This document shows, piece by piece, positions 8,370-17,022 of a stretch of 64,000 nucleotides of DNA (its first letter is position 1; every line of letters begins with the position of its first letter). Source of the stretch: an uncultured Clostridia bacterium. Lineage in GTDB: Bacteria > Bacillota > Clostridia > Peptostreptococcales > Anaerovoracaceae. The notes under the pieces are model-generated. The model had not been told where the DNA came from. It was given only the letters and a program-made list of their open reading frames with translations, and ran no database searches. A program made the translations under genes and the position numbers. The stretch covers positions 38,075-102,074 of the forward strand of contig CALHKP010000006.1 of NCBI GenBank assembly GCA_938034165.1, written 5' to 3'.

Positions 8370-9188
8370 ATGGCAGATTGTAATCACGATTGCGGTTCAT
8401 GCAGTGCAAACTGTGGTGAAAGACAGGAAAATCCAGGCATCCAGAAAGCACCTATGAACGGCATGTCAAATGTAAAAAAAGTTATAGGTGTAGTGAGCGG
8501 TAAAGGTGGAGTTGGTAAATCATCAGTTACATCAATGCTGGCAGTTGCTGCAGCAGCAAAGGGTCTTAAGGTAGGTATCTTGGATGCTGATATTACAGGT
8601 CCTTCAATTCCTAAGGCTTTCGGAATCAAAGAAAAGGCTCAGGGAAATGATACAATGATTCTTCCTGTTATGACAGATATGGGAATCAAAGTTATGTCAA
8701 TCAACCTTCTTCTCGAAGACGAGACAGATCCTGTTGTATGGAGAGGTCCTATCCTTGGCGGAGTTGTTGAACAGTTCTGGAGCGATGTAGTATGGGGAGA
8801 TATCGATGTTATGTTCGTTGATATGCCACCGGGAACAGGCGACGTTGCACTTACTGTATATCAGTCACTTCCTGTTGATGGTCTCGTAATCGTAACTTCA
8901 CCTCAGGAACTGGTTTCAATGATCGTAGAAAAAGCTGTTAAGATGGCAGATATGATGAACATTCCAGTTAAGGGAATCGTAGAAAACATGTCATACTTCA
9001 AGTGTCCTGACTGCGGCGAAGAACACAAAATCTTTGGAGAAAGCCATATTGATGAAATAGCATCAAAATATGACATTCCTGTTGTTGCAAAGCTGCCTAT
9101 GGATTCAGCTGTTGCAAGAGCATGTGACCTTGGAGAAGTTGAAGAATACAGAGCATCAGAACTTGATGAATTGATTGCAAGTCTGTAA
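8370..9188 (+). CDS. mrp: Mrp/NBP35-family iron-sulfur cluster carrier ATPase
   Basis: 272 residues of the ParA/MinD-like Mrp family, which holds and transfers 4Fe-4S clusters to apoproteins in the cytoplasm. The deviant Walker A GKGGVGKSS starts near residue 44; DADITGPS and FVDMPPGTGD are the switch and Walker B regions, and KCPDCGEEH is the CxxC cluster-binding motif. The N-terminus also carries Cys4, Cys8, Cys11 and Cys15, recalling the extra N-terminal cluster of eukaryotic Nbp35. The start is ATG 8370 after AAAGGAG; six codons upstream another ATG lacks a ribosome site. A terminator follows. Confidence 0.93.
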   Translation: MADCNHDCGSCSANCGERQENPGIQKAPMNGMSNVKKVIGVVSGKGGVGKSSVTSMLAVAAAAKGLKVGILDADITGPSIPKAFGIKEKAQGNDTMILPVMTDMGIKVMSINLLLEDETDPVVWRGPILGGVVEQFWSDVVWGDIDVMFVDMPPGTGDVALTVYQSLPVDGLVIVTSPQELVSMIVEKAVKMADMMNIPVKGIVENMSYFKCPDCGEEHKIFGESHIDEIASKYDIPVVAKLPMDSAVARACDLGEVEEYRASELDELIASL

Positions 9189-9211
9189 TATTCAAATAAG
9201 ATGTATTTAAT

Positions 9212-9236
9212 GAGAGGGTTTTTCCCTCTCTTTTTT
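9212..9236 (+). terminator. Intrinsic terminator after mrp
   Basis: GAGAGGG-TTTTT-CCCTCTC followed by TTTTTT. Confidence 0.92.
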
Positions 9237-9255
9237 GTCAAAATTGCAGAATCGG

Positions 9256-9284
9256 TTGCGGTCTGATACATAAAATAGTATTAT
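9256..9284 (+). promoter_or_regulatory. Promoter of the alcohol dehydrogenase operon
   Basis: TTGCGG, 17 bases, TATTAT, 30 bases before the ATG. Confidence 0.65.
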
Positions 9285-9314
9285 TTAGTGTAGGGATAAA
9301 TGAGGGAGGACATC

Positions 9315-10520
9315 ATGAATATTATAAAAAAAGCAGGATACAGAACTATAGAATATTCACTGCTGATAGGCCAGAAGTTTTTGAATTACGGAGTGCCTGA
9401 GCTTCTGGAAGGTGAGGATGCAATCAGAGAGCTTCCGAAGGAAATGAGAAAAGCGGGCATAAGCAAGGCTATGGCTGTTGCCGGAAAGACCGTTTCCACA
9501 AACGGAATAATGGACGGCTTTTTTAAAGCTTCAGAAGAGTGCGGGCTTGAGGTTGTGCTTTTTGATGGCGCGCTGCCTAATCCTACAATAGAAAATGTAG
9601 AGGATGCAGTGAAAAAATATAATGAGACGGGCTGCCAAGCGTTTGTTGCTTTTGGCGGAGGTTCTTCTATGGACTGCGCCAAGATTGCGGCTGCACGAGT
9701 TTCCAATCCAAACAAGTCTGTAGAGGCCATGGGAGGATCTCTTAAGGTGAGAAAAAAGGCTCAACCTATATATGCTGTCCCTACGACTGCAGGTACAGGC
9801 TCAGAGGCTACAATAGCAGCGGTAGTTGTAAATACTCAAACAGAACATAAGTACAGTGTAAACGATCCAAAGCTTTTGCCTGTTATGGCTGTGCTGGATC
9901 CTAAGCTCACTGTTTCCATGCCAAAATCAGTTACAGCAGCAACAGGTATGGATGCGCTGACTCATGCTGTAGAGGCATATACAAATAATTTCGGTTCGAA
10001 ATTTGCAAACGAAAAGGCAAAGGAAGCCGTAAAATTTATCTTTGATAATGTGCAGAAGGCTTATGACGATGGAGAAAATCTTGAAGCGAGAGCAAATATG
10101 CTTAGGGCATCATGGTATGCCGGAATCGCTTTTACAAGAAACTGCGTGGGATATGTTCATGCACTAGGCCATCCTCTTGGAGCAAAATATAATGTAGCTC
10201 ACGGAAAAGCTATGGCTGCGATTTTGCCTATTGTACTGAGAGAATACGGCAGCACAATAACCGAAAAACTTGCGGATTTGGGAGAACTGGTTGGCTTCAG
10301 AGGTAATTCACGAGCTGAGGTTGCCGGAAAGTTTGTACAGGCAATAGAAGACATGAACGAATATATGGGAATTCCGAAATCATTTCCGGAGATAGAAGAA
10401 AAGGATATAGAACAGATGGCTGCATATGCCTTTGCAGAGGCCAACAAGACATATCCTGTACCGGAGCTGTGGACAATGGAACATATAGAAAAAATGTATC
10501 TTAAGATAAAAGGAAACTAG
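9315..10520 (+). CDS. Iron-containing alcohol dehydrogenase family protein
   Basis: 401 residues of the group III (iron-dependent) alcohol dehydrogenase family, which reduces aldehydes or oxidises alcohols with NAD(P)H. GGGSSMDCAK is the nucleotide loop; metal ligands are expected in MDALTHAVEAY and in the HALGHPLGAKYNVAHG block. Substrate cannot be told from sequence. ATG 9315 has GGGAGGA four bases upstream and is preferred over an in-frame ATG at 9300 without a site. It is followed 18 bases later by a cation exchanger gene, so the two form an operon. Confidence 0.9.
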   Translation: MNIIKKAGYRTIEYSLLIGQKFLNYGVPELLEGEDAIRELPKEMRKAGISKAMAVAGKTVSTNGIMDGFFKASEECGLEVVLFDGALPNPTIENVEDAVKKYNETGCQAFVAFGGGSSMDCAKIAAARVSNPNKSVEAMGGSLKVRKKAQPIYAVPTTAGTGSEATIAAVVVNTQTEHKYSVNDPKLLPVMAVLDPKLTVSMPKSVTAATGMDALTHAVEAYTNNFGSKFANEKAKEAVKFIFDNVQKAYDDGENLEARANMLRASWYAGIAFTRNCVGYVHALGHPLGAKYNVAHGKAMAAILPIVLREYGSTITEKLADLGELVGFRGNSRAEVAGKFVQAIEDMNEYMGIPKSFPEIEEKDIEQMAAYAFAEANKTYPVPELWTMEHIEKMYLKIKGN

Positions 10521-10538
10521 ATTAAAAGGAGAAATAAT

Positions 10539-11507
10539 TTGATTTATTTAGGTTATTTAGTATCGGTTGCTATAGTTATAATTTTGGCTGTCAATGCCGC
10601 AAGATATGCAAATATGCTTGACAGAAATTCGAAGTTGGCAGGTGCATTCATCGGTGCTGTCATACTTGCTGTTGTTACATCAATGCCTGAATTTTTCACA
10701 AGCATTTCGGCCGTTACTGTATTTAATATGCCGGATTTTCCGGCAGGGAACATTTTGGGAAGCAATATATTCAATCTTGTTATTGTTTCTGCTGCAATAC
10801 TTATTTACAGAAAGAAATTTTCGAAAGCGAAAATTTCCGGAATATATATAAGGGTAGGAGTTATTTTGCTTGTTATGTATGCTCTGGTTGCTTCTGTTTT
10901 CGGAGATATAATAACTCTCAAAATAGGACATGCCAGTGTTATGTCGCCGATTATAATCGTAGTATATCTAATTGTTATTGCATATATTGCGCATGCTCAT
11001 GATGATGTTGCAGACGAATCGGCACTGAAGTATATTGCTTCGATTGAATGTCCTCTTGAGGCAAAGCAGGCCATGACAAGACTTGTGATTACAGGACTTC
11101 TTCTGATTCTGGCAAGTGCTGCCATGACATATACGGCAGGTCTCATAACTATAGAATGGGGAATCGAAGGCGGATTTGCGGGAGCTATCTTCCTTGGAAT
11201 TGCAACTTCTGTACCGGAGTTGGCTTCTTTGATAACCCTCTTCAGAGTTAAGAATTACGATATCGCCATCGGAAGCATGGTGGGAAGCAATGTATTTAAC
11301 TTCTCAATTCTTGCTCTTGCGGATATAATCTGCAGAGAAAATATGTACCTGGTGGGTCAGGCAAAGACTCCCGTAATGGTAATAACAGGAATAATCACTA
11401 CAGCGATATTCCTGTTTATGCTGATGGAAAGAAAACACAGCAAAAAAATTGAAGTTGTGTGCCCGGTTCTCATACTGGTATGCTACGCTGCATTTTTCTT
11501 TATATAA
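10539..11507 (+). CDS. Calcium/sodium-type cation exchanger (CaCA family, YrbG-like)
   Basis: 322 residues with about ten membrane helices arranged as two inverted halves. Each half holds an alpha-repeat: VTSMPEFFTS with GSNIFN in the first, ATSVPELASL with GSNVFN in the second. Those acidic residues coordinate the cation in this family. The loop between the halves is short and cytosolic (AHAHDDVADESALKY). It exchanges Ca2+ or a similar cation for Na+ or H+. The start codon is TTG 10539, seven bases after AAAAGGAG, and no better ATG exists. Second gene of the unit with the alcohol dehydrogenase; a link in function is not apparent. Confidence 0.88.
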   Translation: MIYLGYLVSVAIVIILAVNAARYANMLDRNSKLAGAFIGAVILAVVTSMPEFFTSISAVTVFNMPDFPAGNILGSNIFNLVIVSAAILIYRKKFSKAKISGIYIRVGVILLVMYALVASVFGDIITLKIGHASVMSPIIIVVYLIVIAYIAHAHDDVADESALKYIASIECPLEAKQAMTRLVITGLLLILASAAMTYTAGLITIEWGIEGGFAGAIFLGIATSVPELASLITLFRVKNYDIAIGSMVGSNVFNFSILALADIICRENMYLVGQAKTPVMVITGIITTAIFLFMLMERKHSKKIEVVCPVLILVCYAAFFFI

Positions 11508-11592
11508 TGTATGACCAAAACCGTTTGCAGGCGGTTTTTCGGCTGCACAGTCTGTAGCCGGCAAATATAAGTGGAAAGGTTAGAGGTGAAAA

Positions 11593-12573
11593 ATGGAAAA
11601 CGTTTGCAAAAATTGCAAAATCTGCAACGGAAGAGCTTGCAGAAACACTATTCCCGGTCCGGGAGCAAAGGGCGTAGGTGATACTGCCATCAGAAATTAT
11701 GACAAGTGGCAGGAAATAAGAGTTAACATGGATACTCTTGTAGAACACAAGGATGTTTCAACAGAAACAAAGATGTTCGGAAGAACTTTTTCGGCACCTG
11801 TGTTTGCAGGTCCTGTGGGAGCTGTTAAGATGCACTACGGTGACAAGTATGATGATCTTCAGTACAATGATATTCTGGTTCCTGCCTGCAAAGAACTCAA
11901 GATTGCGGCTTTTACAGGTGACGGAATGCAGGATGAGGTTATGGTTGCCGCATGTAAGGCTATTAAGTCGGCAGACGGTTACGGTGTACCAACGGTAAAA
12001 CCATGGAACAGCGAAAAGATCGAAGAAAAGATGGAACTTGTAAGGGATTCGGGATCTTTTGCAGTTGCCATGGATATAGATGCGGCAGGTTTACCGTTTC
12101 TCAAGAACATGCAGCCACCTGCAGGCAGCAAGTCTGTGGAGGAGCTGAAGGAGATTATTGCGGCTGCAGGTTTACCGTTTATTGTTAAGGGAATTATGAC
12201 ACCAAAAGCGGCACTTAAGGCTCTGGAGGCAGGTGCTGATGCTATTATCGTAAGTAACCATGGAGGAAGAGTTCTTGACCAGTGCCCTGCAACTGCAGAG
12301 GTTTTGGAAGATATCGTAAAAGCTGTTGACGGCAGAATGACAGTTCTAGTTGACGGAGGTATCAGAACAGGTGTAGATGTATTCAAAGCCCTTGCTATGG
12401 GTGCAGACGGAGTTCTTCTTGCAAGACCTTTTGTTAATGCTGCATATGCAGGCGGAAAAGAGGGGGTTTTGGAATATGGAAAGAAAATTATTGCAGAACT
12501 GGAAGATACAATGTCAATGTGCGGAGCGCATTCAATTGAAGAAATAACAAGAGACATGGTATTCATCAAATAA
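11593..12573 (+). CDS. FMN-dependent alpha-hydroxy-acid dehydrogenase-like protein
   Basis: 326-residue TIM-barrel flavoprotein of the LldD/glycolate-oxidase family. The FMN and catalytic stretch IIVSNHGGRVLDQCPA followed by VDGGIRTGVDVFKALAMGADGVLLARP is unmistakable. It is about 50 residues shorter than LldD, and the N-terminus has four cysteines (CKNCKICNGRAC) that may bind a metal or iron-sulfur cluster, a trait of the anaerobe subfamily. It probably oxidises a 2-hydroxy acid such as lactate, with an unknown acceptor. ATG 11593 follows AGAGGTG. Closed by its own terminator. Confidence 0.87.
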   Translation: MENVCKNCKICNGRACRNTIPGPGAKGVGDTAIRNYDKWQEIRVNMDTLVEHKDVSTETKMFGRTFSAPVFAGPVGAVKMHYGDKYDDLQYNDILVPACKELKIAAFTGDGMQDEVMVAACKAIKSADGYGVPTVKPWNSEKIEEKMELVRDSGSFAVAMDIDAAGLPFLKNMQPPAGSKSVEELKEIIAAAGLPFIVKGIMTPKAALKALEAGADAIIVSNHGGRVLDQCPATAEVLEDIVKAVDGRMTVLVDGGIRTGVDVFKALAMGADGVLLARPFVNAAYAGGKEGVLEYGKKIIAELEDTMSMCGAHSIEEITRDMVFIK

Positions 12574-12583
12574 AAATCAAAGA

Positions 12584-12627
12584 AAAGAGCCGGAATTTTA
12601 CCTGTTACTGGGTGATTTCCGGCTTTT
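12584..12627 (+). terminator. Terminator after the FMN dehydrogenase gene
   Basis: AAGAGCCGGAA pairs with TTTCCGGCTTTT over a long loop, then T-rich sequence. The gene on the other side is convergent, so it may serve both strands. Confidence 0.8.
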
Positions 12628-12688
12628 GTAATTATGTGGCTTTTTCGCATTCTGGCGCAGCGAATGTTCTTTAAAGGTTGATTTTGAC

Positions 12689-13600
12689 TTATACTATTCT
12701 GTTTGTGTCTTTTCCTTCTAAGAAGCTTGCGAGACTTTTTGCTGAAATGTCAATGATTCTCTGTCTTGTTTCTGACGTCATCCATGCGATATGAGGCGTT
12801 ACAATGCAGTTTTCGAGGCCGATAAGAGGGCTTCCTTCGGTTGGTGGTTCAGTAGGCAGTACGTCTATTCCTGCAGCTGCCAGTTTTCCTTCTTTTAGGG
12901 CTTCAGCCAGATCATCTATGTTTACAAGGCCGCCTCGTGCTGTGTTGATAAGAATCGCACCTGTTTTCATTTGGGATATGAAATCACGGTTGATGAATTC
13001 TTTGTTTTCTGCGGTGAGTGGGCAGTGTAGTGTGATAATGTCTGATTTTATGCATGCTTCAGGGTCTTTGCTGTATACGTTTATTTTCATACCAAAGCTT
13101 TCGGCAATCTTAGCGGTTCGCTGTCCGATATTTCCGTAACCTATGATTCCCAGACTCTTTTCGGTTAGCAGGGAAAGAGGCTTTCCAAAGAAAGTGAAAT
13201 CCTGAGATTTTGCCCATTCTCCTTCTATGGTTCTTCTATTGTAGTCGGCAACATGGTTAGTAAGTGCCAAGATAAGTGCAAAGGTGTGCTGAGCCACTGC
13301 ATCCGATGAATATGCGGGTACATTGCATACTGCGATTCCAAGTTCTTTTGCGGCCTGTATGTCTACATTGTCATATCCTGTTGCAAACACACCAATGAAT
13401 TTTACATTAGGACATTCTTTTAGCAGTTCGGCAGTTATTTTGTTCTTGTTTACAAAAAATCCGTCACAGTCTTTGATTCGTTCTTTTACCAGATCCTGTG
13501 GAGTGTGGTCATATATTGTAAGATTACACAGTGATTCCAGCGGGTCGTAGTCAATATCTCCGGGGTTTACTGTATATCCGTCAAGTATTGTTATGTTCAT
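12689..13600 (-). CDS. D-2-hydroxyacid dehydrogenase (glycerate/hydroxypyruvate reductase-like)
   Basis: 303 residues of the NAD-dependent D-isomer 2-hydroxyacid dehydrogenase family. GIIGYGNIGQ is the dinucleotide-binding loop, NTARGGLVNIDDL contains the substrate-binding Arg, and the Glu-His pair lies in LPTEPP and NCIVTPHIAW. This variant set (FGKPLSLLTEKSLGI, HIAWMTSETR) is closest to hydroxypyruvate/glycerate reductases. The loop region between NVYSKDPEA and SDIITLHC is shorter than usual. ATG at 13600 follows AAGGAGG; the frame extends one TTG codon further. Monocistronic. Confidence 0.88.
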   Translation of the reverse strand: MNITILDGYTVNPGDIDYDPLESLCNLTIYDHTPQDLVKERIKDCDGFFVNKNKITAELLKECPNVKFIGVFATGYDNVDIQAAKELGIAVCNVPAYSSDAVAQHTFALILALTNHVADYNRRTIEGEWAKSQDFTFFGKPLSLLTEKSLGIIGYGNIGQRTAKIAESFGMKINVYSKDPEACIKSDIITLHCPLTAENKEFINRDFISQMKTGAILINTARGGLVNIDDLAEALKEGKLAAAGIDVLPTEPPTEGSPLIGLENCIVTPHIAWMTSETRQRIIDISAKSLASFLEGKDTNRIV

Positions 13601-13729
13601 CAAAATTTCCTCCTTGTGTTAAAGATAATTAATTATACCATATATATGTAAAATGTGATAAAATAAAAACAACTATAACCATAATCAAAGGGGAAAAGTG
13701 AACTAAGATACGAAAGGTGGTTTTCAGTG

Positions 13730-14341
13730 ATGAGAAGGATTATAGCTGCATCAAGAAACAAGCACAAAATAGAAGAACTGGAAGCAATAACAAAAAAGTA
13801 CGGAATGAACATCATATCTAGAGATGATGCCAATCTTCCTCAGGACGAAGTGGAGGAAGATGGAGAAACCTTTGAAGAAAACTCATACAAGAAGGCATAT
13901 GAGATAATGAAAATGTCCGGTGAAGTTACAATAGCAGATGATTCAGGACTTGCTGTGGAATATCTTCATGGGGAACCGGGGGTTTATTCTGCGAGATATG
14001 CAGGCGAAAACTGCAGTGATAAGAAAAACAATGAGAAGCTTCTTAATATGCTGGAAGGAGTTCCTTACCGTGACAGAAGAGCCAAGTTTGTTTCTGTCAT
14101 TACAATGGTATGGCCAAACGGTGAACATATAGTTGCAAGAGGCGAATGCAAGGGACATATAATTGACCAGCCTGAGGGAACTAACGGATTCGGATACGAT
14201 CCTTTGTTTGTTCCTGATGGATTTCAGAGAACTTTTGCTCAGCTGACTGCAGAAGAAAAAAATTCCATAAGCCATAGAGCAAAGGCGCTGGAAAAGCTTG
14301 AGAAACTGTTACAAGAAAAAGGTCTTGTAAAGGAAAAATAG
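13730..14341 (+). CDS. rdgB: XTP/dITP diphosphatase (RdgB/HAM1)
   Basis: 203 residues. Hydrolyses non-canonical purine triphosphates (dITP, XTP) to monophosphates, keeping them out of DNA and RNA. The N-terminal ASRNKHKIEEL, the catalytic block ADDSGLAVEYLHGEPGVYSARYAG, the TNGFGYDPLF loop and ISHRAKAL tail are all present. ATG 13730 is preferred over the adjoining GTG 13727; GAAAGGTGG is ten bases upstream. The YihY gene follows after 56 bases and may be co-transcribed. Confidence 0.95.
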   Translation: MRRIIAASRNKHKIEELEAITKKYGMNIISRDDANLPQDEVEEDGETFEENSYKKAYEIMKMSGEVTIADDSGLAVEYLHGEPGVYSARYAGENCSDKKNNEKLLNMLEGVPYRDRRAKFVSVITMVWPNGEHIVARGECKGHIIDQPEGTNGFGYDPLFVPDGFQRTFAQLTAEEKNSISHRAKALEKLEKLLQEKGLVKEK

Positions 14342-14397
14342 ACGACGGGTGATTTTGTTGACAGAATTAAACCGTTTGCAAGGGGGAGGAGATGACT

Positions 14398-15207
14398 ATG
14401 GGAAAAAGATGCACGAAGATGATTTTTCTGTGCATAAAACAGTACAGAGATCCTTATTACCAGGGTATTGCTGCACAGCTGGCGTTTTTTTTCATGCTTT
14501 CAATTGTGCCGACTATGATAGTTCTGTCACAGATGCTAGGTATTTTGGATATCTCTCTTGATTTTCTTCAGGACTGGATTAAACAGTATGTAGACAGCGA
14601 GATGGCCAGTGCGCTTTTGTATCTTGTTGACTACAAATCTGTGGCGACAACCAACTTTTTCCTTATTCTGATGGCAATTTGGGCTGCTTCAAGGATACAC
14701 TTCTCACTTATGAGGGTTACCAACTATACATATTCGGATGGAACCGATTCGGGACATTTCTGGAGAGAAAGAGCGAGATCCCTGTTGACACTGGTTATTA
14801 CACTTCTTGCAATGACATCTATGATTATTGCACTGATGTACGGAGAAACAATTTTCCATGCTCTGCTGGGTCTGCTCTTTGACTCGACCGCTCTGAATAA
14901 AGTCTTTGAGATGTTCAAGTGGCCTATGGCGGCGGCAATATATTTTTTGATGGTATCACTTAACTATTATCTTCTTCCGAGGGTCAAGAAAAAGTACCGG
15001 GAAATTCTGCCGGGAAGTATTTTCAGTTCGGTAGGCATGATGCTGGTTACAATATTTTACTCTGTATATGCAAGTCATGCGGTGAATTATGACCTTATAT
15101 ACGGTTCTTTGGCAAGCATTGTTGCGCTTATGTTTTGGCTCTATTTTATATCCTGGGTTCTTTGTCTAGGAATACTGGTAAACAAAGCCTGGGAGGACAG
15201 CAAATAG
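14398..15207 (+). CDS. YihY/BrkB-family integral membrane protein
   Basis: 269 residues with about six membrane helices, including FFMLSIVPTMIVL, AIWAASRIHFSLMRVTN and the GSIFSSVGMMLVTIFYSVYAS segment typical of the family once called ribonuclease BN. Members are membrane proteins of unknown transport or export role. ATG 14398 is chosen because GGGGGAGGAG sits eight bases before it; ATG 14392 is too close to that site. Likely in one transcript with rdgB. Confidence 0.85.
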   Translation: MGKRCTKMIFLCIKQYRDPYYQGIAAQLAFFFMLSIVPTMIVLSQMLGILDISLDFLQDWIKQYVDSEMASALLYLVDYKSVATTNFFLILMAIWAASRIHFSLMRVTNYTYSDGTDSGHFWRERARSLLTLVITLLAMTSMIIALMYGETIFHALLGLLFDSTALNKVFEMFKWPMAAAIYFLMVSLNYYLLPRVKKKYREILPGSIFSSVGMMLVTIFYSVYASHAVNYDLIYGSLASIVALMFWLYFISWVLCLGILVNKAWEDSK

Positions 15208-15324
15208 GCTATAGATAGTAAATAGACAATCATAAATGCATAAAAACCATGGTATATTCATAAATATGAAAAAATATACAAACTCACTTAAGCAATTCTT
15301 AAGAATTCTTAAGAAATATTAAGG

Positions 15325-15363
15325 CTGTGTAAACGTTGTAAAATCAACGATTACACAGTTTTT
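15325..15363 (+). terminator. Intrinsic terminator downstream of YihY
   Basis: CTGTGTAA and TTACACAG flank an inner CGTTG/CAACG helix and are followed by TTTTTCTT. Confidence 0.82.
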
Positions 15364-15399
15364 CTTATGTGAAAGTTATGTGAAAGTTAAGAAACTCTG

Positions 15400-15428
15400 T
15401 TGACTTCTTAATGCATATGGTTTAGTAT
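15400..15428 (+). promoter_or_regulatory. Promoter of the NlpC/P60 hydrolase gene
   Basis: TTGACT, 17 bases, TAGTAT; the next bases give a leader of about 160 nt. Confidence 0.65.
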
Positions 15429-15594
15429 AGCTATTGTGGTTGAGAGATGTATACACATTGTACAATCACAGAAAAAGTTGCTTCGATTTGTAGATTATAG
15501 AAGCAGTTTTAAAAATTTCATTTCATTTAGGAAGGAATTTACACGTTTGTGACAATCCGGTCGCAGGCATGCAAAGTCAGGAAAGGAAAAACGA

Positions 15595-16779
15595 ATGAAT
15601 TTTTTAGAAGAACTAAAATCTAAGAAAGCTACTGTCGCTGTTTTAGCGATTCTGATTTCAGCAGTGTTATCAATTACACTGATTTCATCAACTGTTACTG
15701 CTTATGCAACTAACGTTGAATACTACGATATCAAGGTTGGAAACAAAACAATAGCAGTGGTTGACTCAGAATCAGATGCTAAGGCAATCGTAGACGGAGT
15801 GAAAAACTATTACGTTACAGAGGGCGCTGAAGTGTTAGCAGTTAGCTGTGATCCTGCGATTACAATCAAGGAACACACATATAACAAGTCTAACGACAAG
15901 CTACCGAAACTTGCAAAAGACAAACAGGCAGTGATCGACCATATTATAGCAGGCGAAGTAACTACAGCTTCCTACACTGTTAAAGAAGGCGACACAATCT
16001 GGGATATTTGTGAAGCAAAAGGATTATCTGTTAACGAACTTGCAGAACTTAACAAGTCCGTTGATGTTGAAAACATCTTCGTGGGTGATACTTTAGAATT
16101 TGTGGAAGTTGAACCTCTGATCGAAGTAACTACAGAAATGAAGCTTACTTCAGAAAAGAGCATTCCATATGAAACAACAGAAGAAACAACAGACAGTCTT
16201 TACACTGACCAGACAGAAGTTAAGACTGAGGGCGTAAATGGCTTAAAAGATGTAACTGAGGAAATCAAGAGCGTTAATGGTAACGTTGTTGAATCCAAAG
16301 AACTGAAGTCAACTGTAAAGAAAGAAGCTGTAAATGCAGTAGTCCTAAAAGGTACTAAATCAAGACCTTCAGCTACAAGAGCAAACAGCAGCTCATACGG
16401 TGGCGGTTACAGCTACGGAGGGGGAGCAACATTTGCAGGAAGCGGAAGTGCAATTGCAAGCTACGCATTACAGTTTGTCGGAAACCCATATGCATGGGGC
16501 GGAACAAGCCTTACAAACGGCGCTGACTGCTCAGGATTCGTATATGCAGTATATAGAGACTGCGGATACTCAATCCCAAGAGTTGGACAGGGTAGCGTTG
16601 GAAGATCAGTTTCTTATTCACAGGCTGTAGCAGGTGACATTCTTATTTACCCTGGTCATGTATCAATTTACATCGGCGGAGGCAGAGAAGTTCACGCAGT
16701 TAACGAACGCGTAGGAATCACTGTTACATCAACAGGATATACAGGTCCTATCTTAGATGTTAGAAGAGTAGTTGAATAA
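15595..16779 (+). CDS. Secreted LysM-G5-NlpC/P60 peptidoglycan hydrolase
   Basis: 394 residues. Residues 10-37 are a hydrophobic signal or membrane anchor. A LysM domain (about 127-170, SYTVKEGDTIWDIC to FVGDTLEFVE) should bind glycan, followed by a G5-like domain (about 171-253) and a Ser/Gly/Tyr-rich linker. The C-terminal NlpC/P60 domain (285-394) has Cys312 in GADCSGFVY, His355 in GHVSIYIG and a third polar residue at His367, the family's catalytic set. It cuts stem peptides in peptidoglycan, outside the membrane, and is likely a cell-separation or growth enzyme. ATG 15595 follows AGGAAAGG. Confidence 0.92.
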   Translation: MNFLEELKSKKATVAVLAILISAVLSITLISSTVTAYATNVEYYDIKVGNKTIAVVDSESDAKAIVDGVKNYYVTEGAEVLAVSCDPAITIKEHTYNKSNDKLPKLAKDKQAVIDHIIAGEVTTASYTVKEGDTIWDICEAKGLSVNELAELNKSVDVENIFVGDTLEFVEVEPLIEVTTEMKLTSEKSIPYETTEETTDSLYTDQTEVKTEGVNGLKDVTEEIKSVNGNVVESKELKSTVKKEAVNAVVLKGTKSRPSATRANSSSYGGGYSYGGGATFAGSGSAIASYALQFVGNPYAWGGTSLTNGADCSGFVYAVYRDCGYSIPRVGQGSVGRSVSYSQAVAGDILIYPGHVSIYIGGGREVHAVNERVGITVTSTGYTGPILDVRRVVE

Positions 16780-16790
16780 TCAACTTCGAG

Positions 16791-16820
16791 AAGAAGCTCA
16801 GAAATGAGCTTCTTTTTTTT
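16791..16820 (+). terminator. Terminator of the NlpC/P60 gene
   Basis: AAGAAGCTCA-GAAA-TGAGCTTCTT then TTTTTT. Confidence 0.93.
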
Positions 16821-16909
16821 ATGCTATAAAGTTCTCTGCTTCGGGACGGTTAGTCGGCCAAACTGGCTCCTGGGAGCGGTTAGTTGCATCTGACTCGCCT
16901 TTTAGGCAT

Positions 16910-16944
16910 AAAAAAACCACCGCATATCGAACTGACTGCGGTGG
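16910..16944 (-). terminator. Terminator of serA
   Basis: On the minus strand CCACCGCA pairs with TGCGGTGG, followed by TTTTTTT (16917-16911). Confidence 0.9.
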
Positions 16945-17022
16945 TATGAGCAGGGGGTAATCATGCTCAAGATTTTGGATAGTAAGAATTCTTATCTTGC
17001 TTGTTATGTGAATCTGTAAATT

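Larger units (their letters stand above)
15208..15594. other. 387-base intergenic leader region between YihY and the wall hydrolase
   Basis: Holds AT-rich sequence with tandem TTCTTAAGAA palindromes (15295-15315), a terminator (15325-15363), a promoter (15400-15428) and a 160-base untranslated leader with the hairpin TGCTTC/GAAGCA (15479-15505). I looked for the ydaO (cyclic di-AMP) riboswitch common before such hydrolases and saw no convincing core. Confidence 0.6.

Noticed and set aside
11979..12650. 223-codon minus-strand frame opposite the FMN dehydrogenase
   Set aside because: Antisense of a clear gene, rich in Ser, Thr and Pro as typical for shadow frames.
15430..15594. ydaO (cyclic di-AMP) riboswitch before the NlpC/P60 gene
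   Set aside because: Such riboswitches are common before these hydrolases, but the conserved core is not visible in this 160-base leader.
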